Origin: Agromyces hippuratus | GTDB taxonomy: Bacteria; Actinomycetota; Actinomycetes; Actinomycetales; Microbacteriaceae | Assembly: GCF_013410355.1 (NCBI RefSeq) | Contig: NZ_JACCFI010000001.1 | Coordinates: forward strand, 2,232,001 to 2,296,000 | Direction: 5' to 3' | Length of the DNA stretch: 64,000 bases | Shown: piece by piece, positions 16,010 through 24,536 of the stretch | Position numbering within the stretch: position 1 is the stretch's first letter | Layout of the letters: every line of letters begins with the position of its first letter | Program-made: the position numbers and the translations under genes | Notes under the pieces: generated by a model | What the model saw: the letters and a program-made list of their open reading frames with translations, nothing else | Told to the model about the DNA's origin: nothing | The model's database searches: none

Positions 16010-18811
16010 CTACGCCGTGCGGCGCCGCGCGATCAGCACGGATGCCGCACCCACGAGCAGCACGAACGCGGCCACCACGATCGCGGCCGTCGGGTCGATG
16101 CCGGTGCTCGCGAGATCGGCACCGCTCTCGGAACCGCCCGCGCCGCCGGCGCCGCTCGACGCGGCGGTCACGGTGATCGCTGCCGTCACCGTCGTGTCGT
16201 CGGGCAGCACGGCGACGATCGTGTGCGCACCGGGCGCCGTCGCGGCGGGGATGCGCGCCGTGAAGTCGAGCGCACCGTCGGCCGAGGCCGTCGCCTCGCC
16301 GAGCACGACGGGGTCGGAGTGCAGTTCGAGCCGCACCTCGGAGCCGGCCGCGAAGCCCGCCCCGCGCACCTCGAGCGAGCCGCCCGCGACCACCGACCCG
16401 GCACCGAGCACGAGGCTCGGCGCATCGGGCTCGCCCGGCCCGCCCGGGCCGCCGTCGCCGCCGGGGAAGACCTCGTCGGCCGCGCCGAGGCGCAGGAACA
16501 CGGTCTCTCCCGTGGCATCCTTCAGCCCGTCGTTGTCGGTGACGCCGTACAGCGCGCCATCGGCTGCGACCGCGAAGCCCTCGAGCTTCTCCTGCGTCCA
16601 GCCGCCGGTCGCACGGAGTGCCGGCAGCGCGTCGATCGCCGTGGTCTTCTCGAGCACCGGCAGCGTGCCCGCCTCGGGCGTCGTCGCCGGGATCTCGACG
16701 CGGGTCACGCGCTTGACCGCAGCCGCGGGGCCGTTGAGCTTGTCCCGCTCGATCACGGCCAGGGTGTCGTCGTCGATCGCGGTGATCTCGGAGAGGCCCA
16801 TCCAGTCGCCGGCGACGGCCGTCGACTCGAGCGGGTAGCCGAACCACGACCACGCACCGGATGCCACGTCGTAGCGGCCGATGCGGGCGAGGTTCGCGCC
16901 GTCGACGGTCGCTGCATCGGCGCCCGTGACCGCAGGGTCGACCCACAGCGGCCGCTGCAGCGCCACCCAGAGCTGCTCGTCGGCACCGCTGCCGATGGAG
17001 GTCACGCCCTCGAGCCCCCACTTGGCGACGTGCGCCGTGACCTCGGCGGGCAGTGCCACGGTCTCGACGACGGCTCCGGAGGCATCCGTGCCCAGCACCC
17101 GGTTCTCGGCGCCGGTGGCGCCCTCGATCGCGAGCCAGAACCCGCCGTCGGCCCGTGCCTGCAGGCCTTCGATGTCGAGCGCGACCGCCACCCCGCCGTC
17201 GGTCACCGGCAGCGCGGAGGTGATGCGCGCCGGGGTCTGCGAGACGTCCAGGGCGTAGACCGTGCTCGGCGAGACCGCGACGTCGCTCGCGGCGTAGACG
17301 GCGCCGGCATCGCTCGGGTGGCCGCTCAACGCGCCGAGCGCCGCCCAGCCGATGGGTGCGCCGCCGACCACGTCGGAGACGATGCTCGGCTGCGAGGGCT
17401 GCGACGTCGTCTCGGCGCCGAAGGAGTAGAGGTTCACTGCGGCGCGCACGCCGGTCGATGCGTCGTCGGTCTCGCTCGAGACGACGAGCAGGTCGCTGCC
17501 GGGCACGGGCAGGATGCCTTCTGGCCCGTTCGTTGCGAACAGCAGCTGACGGAACACCGGGGATGCCGCGTCGCTGACGTCGTAGACGGCGACGAAGTTC
17601 GAGCGCTCGCTCGCGACGAACGCGTACGGCACGCCGTCGAACTCGGCGACGGCGAGGCCCTCGGGCTCGCTGCCCTTCTTGGCTGCGCGATCGTCGTTGT
17701 ACAGGCCGTGCTGCACGGCGAGGCGCTCGAAGGAGTTGCCCGCGTCCCACACGACGGCGCCGGTTGCGGCGTCGAAGACGGTCCAGCCGCGGGTGCCGCC
17801 CTTCCAGTCGCCCTCGTTGGCGGTCGCCAGGCGGTCATCGCCGATCCACGCGATCGAGTCGGGCTCGCGCGGGGCCTGCCCGATCGAACCCGTCAGGTCG
17901 ATGCGCTTGTCCTTCTTCGTGTCGATGCCGGTGACGGCGACCGACCCGGCCGAGAAGGCTCGCACGACCTCGCGCGTCGGCAGGTCGACGATCACGATGC
18001 CGTTGTTCTCCTGCAGCGTCACCGCGAGCTGGTTCTTCGCGTTGATGGTGACGTACTCGGGCTCGGGGTCGGTCGGGGTGTCGAGACCGGCCGCGGCGAT
18101 GACGTCGATCGGCGAGCCGTCCTCTTCGAGGAAGGGCACCGCGTCGATCGACCAGGCTGCGGGGTCGGCGCCGAGGCCGAGCACCTGCACGAAACCGCCG
18201 GGCAGCTGGGGCAGGTCGCCCTTCTTACCGCCGGGCGGCGTCGCCTCCTCGTCGCGCTGGTTCTCGATCGCGATCGCCGCGTAGGCGCCGTCCTTCGAGA
18301 TCGCGATCGAGTCGGGCTGGCCCTCGAGGTCGATGCTGCGCACGACGGTGCGGTCGGCGGCACGGATCACGTCGAGGCGGCCGGAGGGCTCGGTGAATGC
18401 ACCGCCCGTCTCGTCGATGACGACGAGGAGGAAGTCGCCGTAGGCCGCGACCGAGGTCGGCTGGTCGTCGGCGTGACCGATCGATGCGAGTTCGATGGTG
18501 CCGTCGCCGACGGGGTTCGCCGGGTCGGTCACGTCGAGGAATCCGATGCGCTTGCCGAGCGCGTCGGTGTAGACGACGGTCGAACCGTCGGGCGTGATCG
18601 CCGAGATCTCCGCGACCGTCTCCGACGCGGGGTCGACGCCCTCCGGCAGGTTCTGGAACACGGGATACGTCGCCGTGCGGTGGAAGGCGGCGGCGCCGGG
18701 CGCGGCCTCGGCGGGCACCGCGAGCGCGGACCCGGCGAGTGCGCCGCCTGCGATGACGGATGCCACGGCGAGCGCGGCGACGGACAGGGGGCGAACGGGC
18801 ATGTCGGGCAC
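16010..18811 (-). CDS. Phytase-like esterase domain protein with LASTG wall anchor
   Basis: A 933-residue secreted protein. The signal peptide ends near ALAVPAEAA. The body is a beta-propeller of the 'esterase-like activity of phytase' type (segments SEPEGLAVAEFDG, WGLEGVTSIG, EKLEGFAVAADGALYGVTDN), often annotated with choice-of-anchor/alkaline-phosphatase-like domains. An Ig-like stretch follows (~residues 790-880), then LASTG, a hydrophobic helix and RRR. It is predicted to be fixed to the wall by a class E sortase and to hydrolyse phosphate esters outside the cell. The ATG at 18802 (MPVRPLS) is an equally good start. Confidence 0.8.
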   Translation of the reverse strand: MPDMPVRPLSVAALAVASVIAGGALAGSALAVPAEAAPGAAAFHRTATYPVFQNLPEGVDPASETVAEISAITPDGSTVVYTDALGKRIGFLDVTDPANPVGDGTIELASIGHADDQPTSVAAYGDFLLVVIDETGGAFTEPSGRLDVIRAADRTVVRSIDLEGQPDSIAISKDGAYAAIAIENQRDEEATPPGGKKGDLPQLPGGFVQVLGLGADPAAWSIDAVPFLEEDGSPIDVIAAAGLDTPTDPEPEYVTINAKNQLAVTLQENNGIVIVDLPTREVVRAFSAGSVAVTGIDTKKDKRIDLTGSIGQAPREPDSIAWIGDDRLATANEGDWKGGTRGWTVFDAATGAVVWDAGNSFERLAVQHGLYNDDRAAKKGSEPEGLAVAEFDGVPYAFVASERSNFVAVYDVSDAASPVFRQLLFATNGPEGILPVPGSDLLVVSSETDDASTGVRAAVNLYSFGAETTSQPSQPSIVSDVVGGAPIGWAALGALSGHPSDAGAVYAASDVAVSPSTVYALDVSQTPARITSALPVTDGGVAVALDIEGLQARADGGFWLAIEGATGAENRVLGTDASGAVVETVALPAEVTAHVAKWGLEGVTSIGSGADEQLWVALQRPLWVDPAVTGADAATVDGANLARIGRYDVASGAWSWFGYPLESTAVAGDWMGLSEITAIDDDTLAVIERDKLNGPAAAVKRVTRVEIPATTPEAGTLPVLEKTTAIDALPALRATGGWTQEKLEGFAVAADGALYGVTDNDGLKDATGETVFLRLGAADEVFPGGDGGPGGPGEPDAPSLVLGAGSVVAGGSLEVRGAGFAAGSEVRLELHSDPVVLGEATASADGALDFTARIPAATAPGAHTIVAVLPDDTTVTAAITVTAASSGAGGAGGSESGADLASTGIDPTAAIVVAAFVLLVGAASVLIARRRTA

Positions 18812-18973
18812 ACTCCAGCGGCTCGAGGCGGGGGAACGCCGTCAGGCTGGCGGAACGGGGCGACCTGCCGGTGGGAGCGAGGTGGACGTCACGCGTCGAA
18901 CGTGTGAACAGACGGGACGCGCCGGCCCAGCGGCGTCGCGGCCCAGCGAGGTCGCGGCCCAACCGCCCGCGGC

Positions 18974-20416
18974 TCAGATCACCGAGGCGAGCAGGCTCTG
19001 GTCGGGCACGGGCGCCGCCCCCGAGAGCGAGCGCCAGGCGCGGGCGAGCGCCTGCACCGCGGCATCCATCGTCTCGGCCGGATAGCAGATCGGCAGCCGC
19101 AGGAAACGCTCGAAGGCGCCGTCGATGCCGAACCTCGGGCCGGCGGCGATGATGAGTCCCTGCGAGCGAGCGGCAAGTGCCAGCTGGGAGCTCACCGCCG
19201 AGCCGAGGCCGACCCAGGTCACGATGCCGCCGTCGACGTGCGGCACCTGCCATTCGGGGAAGGCCTGCGCGAGCAGCCCCTCGAGACGGTCGCGTCCGGC
19301 GCGGAGCTGTTCACGGCGCAGGTCGAGGATGTCGTCCATGTGCGGCAGTGCACGCGTCACGAGGAGCTGCTCGATGATCGGCGTACCGAGGTCTCCGGGC
19401 GACCGCACCGCGAGCAGGCGGCGGATCAGCGGCCGGTCGGCGCGGATCCAGCCCACGCGCACGCCGCCCCAGACGGTCTTGCCGACCGAGCCGACCATGA
19501 CGGCCGGGCCGTAGGCGGCCATCGGCAGCAGGGACTCGGGGCGATCGATGTCGAGTTCGCCGGTCGTCTCGTCGGCCACGATGACGGTGCCCTGCCTGGC
19601 GGCCGCGTCGAGCACGCGCTCGCGCGCCTCGGCGGTCAGGGACCGCCCTGTGGGGTTCTGGAAGTCGGGCATCAGGTAGGCGGCGACGGGGTTGGAGTGC
19701 CCGATCGCGCGCACGAGCGCCTCGGATTCGGCCCGGCCGGCGGGGTCGGCGTGGTCGCGCGGCGAGACTCCGACCGGCACGAGGCGGGCACCGGCCGCCC
19801 GGAGCGCCTCGTAGGCGTGCGGATAGGTCGGCGCCTCGATGATCGCCCGATCACCGCGGCCGATCAGCGCCCGTGAGAGCAGGGCGATCGCGTGCTGCGC
19901 GCCGATCGTGACCATGATCTGCTCCGGCGTGGTCGGGAGCCCGCGCGCCGTGTACCGATCGGCGATCGCCGCACGCAGCGCCGGCGTGCCGATCGGGTCG
20001 AATCCCGCATCGCCGAGATGCTCGGGCAGGTCTTCGACGGCCTGTCGGGCGAGGTCGGGCAGCCACGGCAGGGCCGGCGGAGCCGCCTTCGAGAAGTCGA
20101 TGTAGTCGGCGGCCGGAGCCGGGGGCAGGATGGACGGAGCACCCGGAAGTCGCGCGACACTGCCCGAGCCGCGCACGCTCAACACGAGGCCCTGCCCACG
20201 CAGATGCCCGTACGCGGCGGTCACGGTCGTGCGGCTGAGCCCGAGGCGCTCGGCGAGATCGCGTTCGGCCGGCAGCCGGGTGTCGACGGGGATGCGCCCG
20301 TCGAGCACGAGCAGCCGGATGCGCTCGGCGAGCGCGTGATAGGCGCTGCCGGCGCCCGGGCGCCAGTCCCCGAGCAGGTTCTCGAGCGCCCGTGCCGTCA
20401 GTGTGGACTCCGCCAT
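18974..20416 (-). CDS. MocR-type GntR/aminotransferase transcription regulator
   Basis: A 480-residue regulator. Residues ~20-90 are a GntR winged helix (LPAERDLAERLGLSRTTVTAAYGHLR), and the rest is a fold-type I aminotransferase domain with the PLP lysine in MVGSVGKTVWGG. MocR proteins sense pyridoxal phosphate or related ligands. The divergent YczE-family gene shares its promoter region, an arrangement known for YczR regulators. A TAAAGT box ends seven bases before the ATG at 20416, so an upstream start at 20458, which would overlap the operator, is rejected. Confidence 0.85.
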   Translation of the reverse strand: MAESTLTARALENLLGDWRPGAGSAYHALAERIRLLVLDGRIPVDTRLPAERDLAERLGLSRTTVTAAYGHLRGQGLVLSVRGSGSVARLPGAPSILPPAPAADYIDFSKAAPPALPWLPDLARQAVEDLPEHLGDAGFDPIGTPALRAAIADRYTARGLPTTPEQIMVTIGAQHAIALLSRALIGRGDRAIIEAPTYPHAYEALRAAGARLVPVGVSPRDHADPAGRAESEALVRAIGHSNPVAAYLMPDFQNPTGRSLTAEARERVLDAAARQGTVIVADETTGELDIDRPESLLPMAAYGPAVMVGSVGKTVWGGVRVGWIRADRPLIRRLLAVRSPGDLGTPIIEQLLVTRALPHMDDILDLRREQLRAGRDRLEGLLAQAFPEWQVPHVDGGIVTWVGLGSAVSSQLALAARSQGLIIAAGPRFGIDGAFERFLRLPICYPAETMDAAVQALARAWRSLSGAAPVPDQSLLASVI

Positions 20417-20434
20417 GCGAGCCACTTTAGACGA

Positions 20435-20470
20435 ATTGGCTCTTTGCGAACAGGCCAATCATGCAATTGG
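20435..20470. promoter_or_regulatory. Putative MocR operator in the divergent promoter region
   Basis: ATTGGC (20435-20440) and GCCAAT (20454-20459) form an inverted repeat 13 bases apart, and a third ATTGG follows at 20466-20470. The sites lie between the two divergent starts. Confidence 0.55.
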
Positions 20471-20478
20471 ATTGCACC

Positions 20479-21198
20479 ATGCCCCGCTCGATCCGCTTCG
20501 CCTCCCCCGACCCGACGCCGGTGCTCGTGCGCCGCTTCGTCCAGCTCTTCGTCGGCCTGCTCCTCTACGGCATCGGCATCGCCCTCATCGTGCGCGGCGA
20601 GCTCGGCGTCGCCCCGTGGGACGTGCTGACCCAGGGCATCGCGAAGCAGACGGGCCTGCAGTTCGGGCTCATCACGGTCATCATCAGCGGATTCGTGCTG
20701 CTGCTCTGGATCCCGCTGCGGCAACGACTCGGCTTCGGCACCGTCATGAACGCGCTGCTCGTCGGCCCCGCGGCCGACCTCGGCCTCTGGCTCATCCCGC
20801 CGGGCCTCGACCTCTGGGTGCGCGTGCTGCTGCTGCCCGCCGGCATCGTCGTGCTCGCCATCGCCACCGGCCTCTACATCGGCGCGCACTTCGGCCCAGG
20901 CCCGCGCGATGGGCTCATGACTGGCCTCCACCGCGTCACCGGCTGGAAGATCTGGATCGTGCGCACCGGCATCGAACTCGTCGTGCTCGCCGCCGGATGG
21001 CTGCTCGGCGGCAACGTCGGCATCGGCACTGTCGCCTTCGCGTTGCTCGTCGGCCCGTTGTGCGGGATCACCATCCCGATGTTCGCGATCAAGCGCCCTG
21101 CGGCCACGACACCGACCGAGCCGAACGTCGAGCCGGCGGGTGTCGCGGCGCCCGGTGCATCCGTCGCTCCCGTGCCATCCGCCGAACCCGCGGCCTGA
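20479..21198 (+). CDS. YczE/YitT family membrane protein
   Basis: A 239-residue integral membrane protein with about five helices. The first (FVQLFVGLLLYGIGIALIV) is followed by the family motif RGELGVAPWDVL, and FGPGPRDGLMTGL lies mid-protein. YczE proteins are putative permeases whose genes are widely paired with MocR regulators; transport of a vitamin B6-related compound has been suggested but not shown. The ATG at 20479 is chosen over 20461 because the earlier one lies inside the operator. The tail is Ala/Pro-rich and soluble. Confidence 0.8.
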   Translation: MPRSIRFASPDPTPVLVRRFVQLFVGLLLYGIGIALIVRGELGVAPWDVLTQGIAKQTGLQFGLITVIISGFVLLLWIPLRQRLGFGTVMNALLVGPAADLGLWLIPPGLDLWVRVLLLPAGIVVLAIATGLYIGAHFGPGPRDGLMTGLHRVTGWKIWIVRTGIELVVLAAGWLLGGNVGIGTVAFALLVGPLCGITIPMFAIKRPAATTPTEPNVEPAGVAAPGASVAPVPSAEPAA

Positions 21199-21211
21199 CC
21201 GCGCCGAGACG

Positions 21212-21251
21212 GCAGTCGCCCCCGAGGTCGGGACACCTCGGGGGCGACTGC
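21212..21251. terminator. Two-way terminator hairpin
   Basis: A perfect 17-bp stem (21212-21228 with 21235-21251) around a six-base loop lies between the convergent yczE-like and merR-like genes. Confidence 0.8.
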
Positions 21252-21277
21252 ACCTCCGCGTCGGAGGCGACGAAGCG

Positions 21278-22036
21278 CTAGAGCTCGCGCTCCGCGTACG
21301 CGGTCATCGCGTCACGCACGAACTCGGCACCCGCCCGGCCGCCGTAGTTCGCGCCGAAGCGCTCGTCGGCCACGTACATCTCGGCGAGGCCGAGGAAGTA
21401 CTCCTTGCTCGGACCCGCACCGCCGCCGCCCGGCGTACCGGGAATGCCGCGCAGCCAGTCGAACTGGCGCTGCGCGAGCGCCTGCGCCTCGTCGCCCGCG
21501 GGGTCGATCCCCCGCTCGAACGCCGCGATCCAGTCACGGCCCAGCTGCGACATCCGCTGCTGCCAGGCCGCCTTCTCGTCGGCGCTCATCGAGCGCCACC
21601 ATGCGTCGCTCTTCGCGTACGCGTCCGTGCCCCAACGCTCTTCGACCTCCTCCTTGTACCGGGTGTGGTCGAAGCCGTCGAACATGTTCTCCGCCATCAA
21701 TCGTTCACCTCCTTCCAGTGCATCGATGGTGTGCTCGACCGACGCGATCTGCCGCGCCAGCCGTTGCTGCTCGCCCCGCAGCCACTCGAGGTGACTGCGC
21801 AGCGCGTGGGGGGCGCTCACCTCGCGGTCGAGCACCTCGCCGATCGCGGGGAGGCCGAGGCCGAGCTCCCGCAGCAGCAGGATGCGCTGCAGGCGCACGA
21901 GCGCGGCGTCGTCGTAGCGGCGATAGCCGTTCGAACCGATGCGCGTCGGCGCGAGCAGCCCGATGTCGTCGTAGTGACGCAGCGTGCGGCTCGTCGTGCC
22001 GGCGAGCTTCGCGATCTCCTGGATCGACCAGTCCAC
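21278..22036 (-). CDS. MerR family regulator with TipAS domain (TipA-like)
   Basis: A 252-residue regulator. Residues 1-70 are a MerR winged helix (SIQEIAKLAGTTSRTLRHYDDIGLL), followed by a coiled-coil linker and a C-terminal TipAS drug-binding domain (~120-250, with FDGFDHTRYKEEVEERWG). In Streptomyces TipA binds thiopeptides and induces itself. The GTG at 22036 has a GGAG before it. Its promoter has the 19-base spacer with an internal palindrome that MerR proteins act on, which predicts autoregulation. Which drug is sensed is unknown. Confidence 0.9.
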   Translation of the reverse strand: MDWSIQEIAKLAGTTSRTLRHYDDIGLLAPTRIGSNGYRRYDDAALVRLQRILLLRELGLGLPAIGEVLDREVSAPHALRSHLEWLRGEQQRLARQIASVEHTIDALEGGERLMAENMFDGFDHTRYKEEVEERWGTDAYAKSDAWWRSMSADEKAAWQQRMSQLGRDWIAAFERGIDPAGDEAQALAQRQFDWLRGIPGTPGGGGAGPSKEYFLGLAEMYVADERFGANYGGRAGAEFVRDAMTAYAEREL

Positions 22037-22092
22037 GGTGGCTCCTCTCTCTCGTGTCTCTCGTGATCAGGGCGTTCCCACTCACATCTGCC

Positions 22093-22123
22093 ACGGTAAA
22101 GCTTGACGCCGCGTCAATGTCAA
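22093..22123 (-). promoter_or_regulatory. MerR-type promoter and operator
   Basis: On the minus strand: -35 TTGACA (22123-22118), -10 TACCGT (22098-22093), spacer 19 bases. Inside the spacer is the perfect palindrome TTGACGCCGCGTCAA (22103-22117). Long spacer plus central palindrome is the hallmark of MerR-activated promoters. Confidence 0.85.
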
Positions 22124-22136
22124 ACGCCCCGCACCC

Positions 22137-22222
22137 GGTCATTCCCGCGGATATACGATCCGCCACCCCGTGCCGATCGAGTCGCACGCGGCGCGCCGGA
22201 TCGTATATCCGCTGGAATGACC
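22137..22222. repeat. 26-bp inverted repeat with 34-bp spacer
   Basis: Arms at 22137-22162 and 22197-22222 match at 25 of 26 positions. Each arm contains GGATnnnnnATCC. The element could be paired regulator sites, a large cruciform or the trace of a small mobile element; no target-site duplication was evident. Confidence 0.9.
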
Positions 22223-22240
22223 GACTTGCATCTCGCGCAA

Positions 22241-22284
22241 ACGCGATATATCGTGATCATCATCAGATACGCGATATATCGCGT
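22241..22284. promoter_or_regulatory. Two putative PadR operators
   Basis: ACGCGATATATCGTGA (22241-22256) and the perfect palindrome ACGCGATATATCGCGT (22269-22284) are centred 28 bases apart, ~80 bases before the DUF4097 start. AT-rich palindromes like these stand out in this GC-rich sequence and suit the PadR protein encoded by the same operon. Confidence 0.65.
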
Positions 22285-22360
22285 CACAGACTTCGAGGGC
22301 AGCGGATGCCGCGACATCCGCACCTCGCACGGAACGCAACTGCGACAGAAGGAGCACCGC

Positions 22361-23251
22361 ATGTCCATCGAGAAGTGGGTCGTCAACCCCGGAGAGACCC
22401 GGGTCATCGACCTCGAACTGGTTCGCAAGCTCAAGGTCAGCCTCATCGGCGGCAAGGTCGACGTGATCGCCCACGACGAGCCCGGCGCCCGCATCGAGGT
22501 CTCGAACGTCACCGGCAAGGACCTGAAGATCGAGATCGACGGCGACGCCCTCGAGATCGACCACCCGCAGCTGCGATGGGACAACTTCATCGACGTGTTC
22601 AAGGGCTGGGCCGGCAACGCGAAGGCCGAGGTGTCCATCCTCGCCCCGCGTCATGTCGTCATGAAGCTCGGCATGGTCTCGGGCGACGCGCTCGTCTCGG
22701 GCTTCACGACCGACGCCAAGCTCTCGACCGTCTCGGGCGATCTCGTGCTCGACAATCACGAGGGCGACGTCGAGCTCTCCACCGTGTCGGGCGAGGTCTC
22801 GGCCGGCAACCACACGGGCCGCATCACCGCGCACTCGGTGTCGGGCGACGTCGTCGCCACCGGAGACATCCGCTCGTTCAACGCCGACACCGTCTCGGGC
22901 AACATGATCCTCGACGCCTACGGAACACCCGACCGCATCGACACCAACACCGTCGCGGGCGACCTCACGGTGCGCTTCGCCCCCGGATCCGGCGCGAGGT
23001 ACCGCATCAACACCGTCGGCGGCACGGTGCTCATCGACGACACGACCATCAAGGGCATGCTCGGCAAGGGCTTCGAGCGCGTCACCGGCGAACTCTCGGG
23101 CACCTGGCTCGACCTCGGCGCGAACAGCGTCTCGGGTTCGATCTCGGTCATGCGCCGCGAGCAGGCGAACACGGCAGCGGATGTCTCGGGCGCGAGCCGC
23201 GGCGACGCGGCGACCGGTTCGGGCGCGAGCGACGACGAGGCATCCGCATGA
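22361..23251 (+). CDS. DUF4097 family beta-strand repeat protein
   Basis: A 296-residue protein with no signal peptide or membrane segment. From residue ~100 it repeats the DUF4097 unit (VSGDALVSGF, STVSGDLVLDN, STVSGEVSAGN, HSVSGDVVATG, DTVSGNMILDA), about seven turns of a beta-solenoid. The function of these adhesin-like cytoplasmic proteins is unknown. They are commonly paired with PadR regulators, as here: the next gene overlaps by 4 bases. AGAAGGAG precedes the ATG at proper distance. Confidence 0.88.
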   Translation: MSIEKWVVNPGETRVIDLELVRKLKVSLIGGKVDVIAHDEPGARIEVSNVTGKDLKIEIDGDALEIDHPQLRWDNFIDVFKGWAGNAKAEVSILAPRHVVMKLGMVSGDALVSGFTTDAKLSTVSGDLVLDNHEGDVELSTVSGEVSAGNHTGRITAHSVSGDVVATGDIRSFNADTVSGNMILDAYGTPDRIDTNTVAGDLTVRFAPGSGARYRINTVGGTVLIDDTTIKGMLGKGFERVTGELSGTWLDLGANSVSGSISVMRREQANTAADVSGASRGDAATGSGASDDEASA

Positions 23252-23904
23252 CTCCGCCCGTCTTCGCCCACGGTAGCCTGCGCCTCTACCTGCTCGCCCT
23301 GCTGGACGAGCAGCCGCGGCACGGCTACGAGCTGATCCAGGCGCTCTCCGACCGGTTCGGCGGCACGTACAGCCCGAGCGCCGGCACGATCTACCCGCGG
23401 CTCTCGAAGCTCGAGGAGGAGGGCCTCGTCTCGAAGTCCGCCGACGGCCGCAAGACCGTCTACGAGATCACGGATGCCGGTCGCGCCGAGCTCGAGGCAC
23501 GGCGTGACGAACTCGACGGCATCGAGAACGAGGTCACCGACTCGGTGCGCCGTCTCGCCGACGGCGTGCGGGCCGAGGTCAACGACGCGATGCGGTCGCT
23601 CCGGGCCGAGCTCGCGAGCGCCGCCCGCGAGGCCAAGCGCGCGTCGACGAAGACCTCCGCGTCGGCCGCGGGCACGGCCGGTGGCGCCGGTGCCTCGACG
23701 TCGTGGGGCGGCGACGCCCGCGCCGAGACGAGCCGAGCGGTGCACGAGGCCGACCTCGTGCTGAGCGAGTTCCGTCAGCAGCTGCGCACCGACCTGCGCA
23801 CGCGGGCGAGCCGCGGGCGGGTCACCCCCGAGACCGTCACCCTGCTGCGCGCGCGCCTCGCGCAGGTGCGAGCCGACGTGCTCGCGACCCTCGGCGACCA
23901 CTAA
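23248..23904 (+). CDS. PadR family transcriptional regulator
   Basis: A 218-residue regulator. The N-terminal winged helix (residues 8-85) has LYLLALLDEQPRHGYELIQAL and the AGTIYPRLSKLEEEGLV recognition region. The C-terminal part is a long, partly low-complexity helical domain (Ala/Ser/Thr-rich near 130-150) typical of PadR-s2 or Vtr1-like members. The ATG overlaps the TGA of the DUF4097 gene (ATGA). It probably represses its own operon through the GATATATC palindromes upstream. Confidence 0.88.
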   Translation: MTPPVFAHGSLRLYLLALLDEQPRHGYELIQALSDRFGGTYSPSAGTIYPRLSKLEEEGLVSKSADGRKTVYEITDAGRAELEARRDELDGIENEVTDSVRRLADGVRAEVNDAMRSLRAELASAAREAKRASTKTSASAAGTAGGAGASTSWGGDARAETSRAVHEADLVLSEFRQQLRTDLRTRASRGRVTPETVTLLRARLAQVRADVLATLGDH

Positions 23905-23937
23905 CCACCCCGCCCGGCCCCGCCGACCCTGAACCGA

Positions 23938-23961
23938 GCGGCGCCTCCCCCGGGGCGCCGC
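23938..23961 (+). terminator. Terminator hairpin after padR
   Basis: GCGGCGCC (23938-23945) pairs with GGCGCCGC (23954-23961) around an eight-base loop, 34 bases past the stop codon. Confidence 0.55.
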
Positions 23962-24002
23962 CCTCCTGCATTCGTGTCGGCGGGCAGTGGTGTGATGAGG
24001 GC

Positions 24003-24533
24003 ATGCCCGACATCGAGCTGCACCCCTGGTCCGACGACGATCTCGCGCTGCTGCACCGCGCGAACACGCACGAGCTCATGGACCAGCTCGGCGGCCCCGA
24101 GAACGACGAGCAGGTGCTCGCCCGGCACGAGCGCTACCTCCGCATGCAGCGCGAGGGCACGGCCCACCAGTTCCGCATCGTGATCCCGGGGCACCCCGAG
24201 GGCATCGGCATGGTCGGCTACTGGCAGCACGACCGGCACGGCGAGCCCGCCCTCGAGGCCGGCTGGTCGGTCGAGGCCGAGTATCGCGGCCAGGGCATCG
24301 CCCCCGCCGCGGTCATCGCGATGCTCGACGTCGCGCGCGCCGCCCGAGAGGTGCTGCAGGTGCACGCCTACCCACGGGTCGACAACCCGCCGTCGAACGC
24401 CGTCTGCCGCAAAGCGGGCTTCCGGCTGCTCGGCGAGGAGGCGTTCGAAGTGAAGCCCGGTCTCGTGCTGCACACGAACGACTGGGTCGTCGACCTCGCA
24501 CCGCCTCCTCGCTCCGCGGCAGACGAGCGGTGA
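24003..24533 (+). CDS. GNAT family N-acetyltransferase
   Basis: A 176-residue acetyltransferase starting MPDIELHPWSDDDL. The acetyl-CoA loop EYRGQGIAPAAVIAML and the downstream NPPSNAVCRKAGFRLLGEE are typical of the RimJ/RimL-like branch. Reading starts at the second possible site; the long upstream frame overlaps padR. It is convergent with the DyP operon. The acceptor is unknown. Confidence 0.82.
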   Translation: MPDIELHPWSDDDLALLHRANTHELMDQLGGPENDEQVLARHERYLRMQREGTAHQFRIVIPGHPEGIGMVGYWQHDRHGEPALEAGWSVEAEYRGQGIAPAAVIAMLDVARAAREVLQVHAYPRVDNPPSNAVCRKAGFRLLGEEAFEVKPGLVLHTNDWVVDLAPPPRSAADER

Positions 24534-24536
24534 GGC

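Larger units (their letters stand above)
22037..22360. other. Regulatory intergenic region between the MerR and DUF4097 genes
   Basis: This 324-base gap has no gene. It holds the MerR-type promoter (22093-22123), a 26-base inverted repeat (22137-22222), two GATATATC palindromes (22241-22284) and the ribosome-binding site AGAAGGAG for the DUF4097 gene. Confidence 0.8.

Noticed and set aside
15923..18907. A 994-codon open frame on the plus strand opposite the phytase-like gene
   Set aside because: Arg-rich, low-complexity translation antisense to a protein with signal peptide, domains and sorting motif; it is a GC-bias shadow, as are many long frames in this window.
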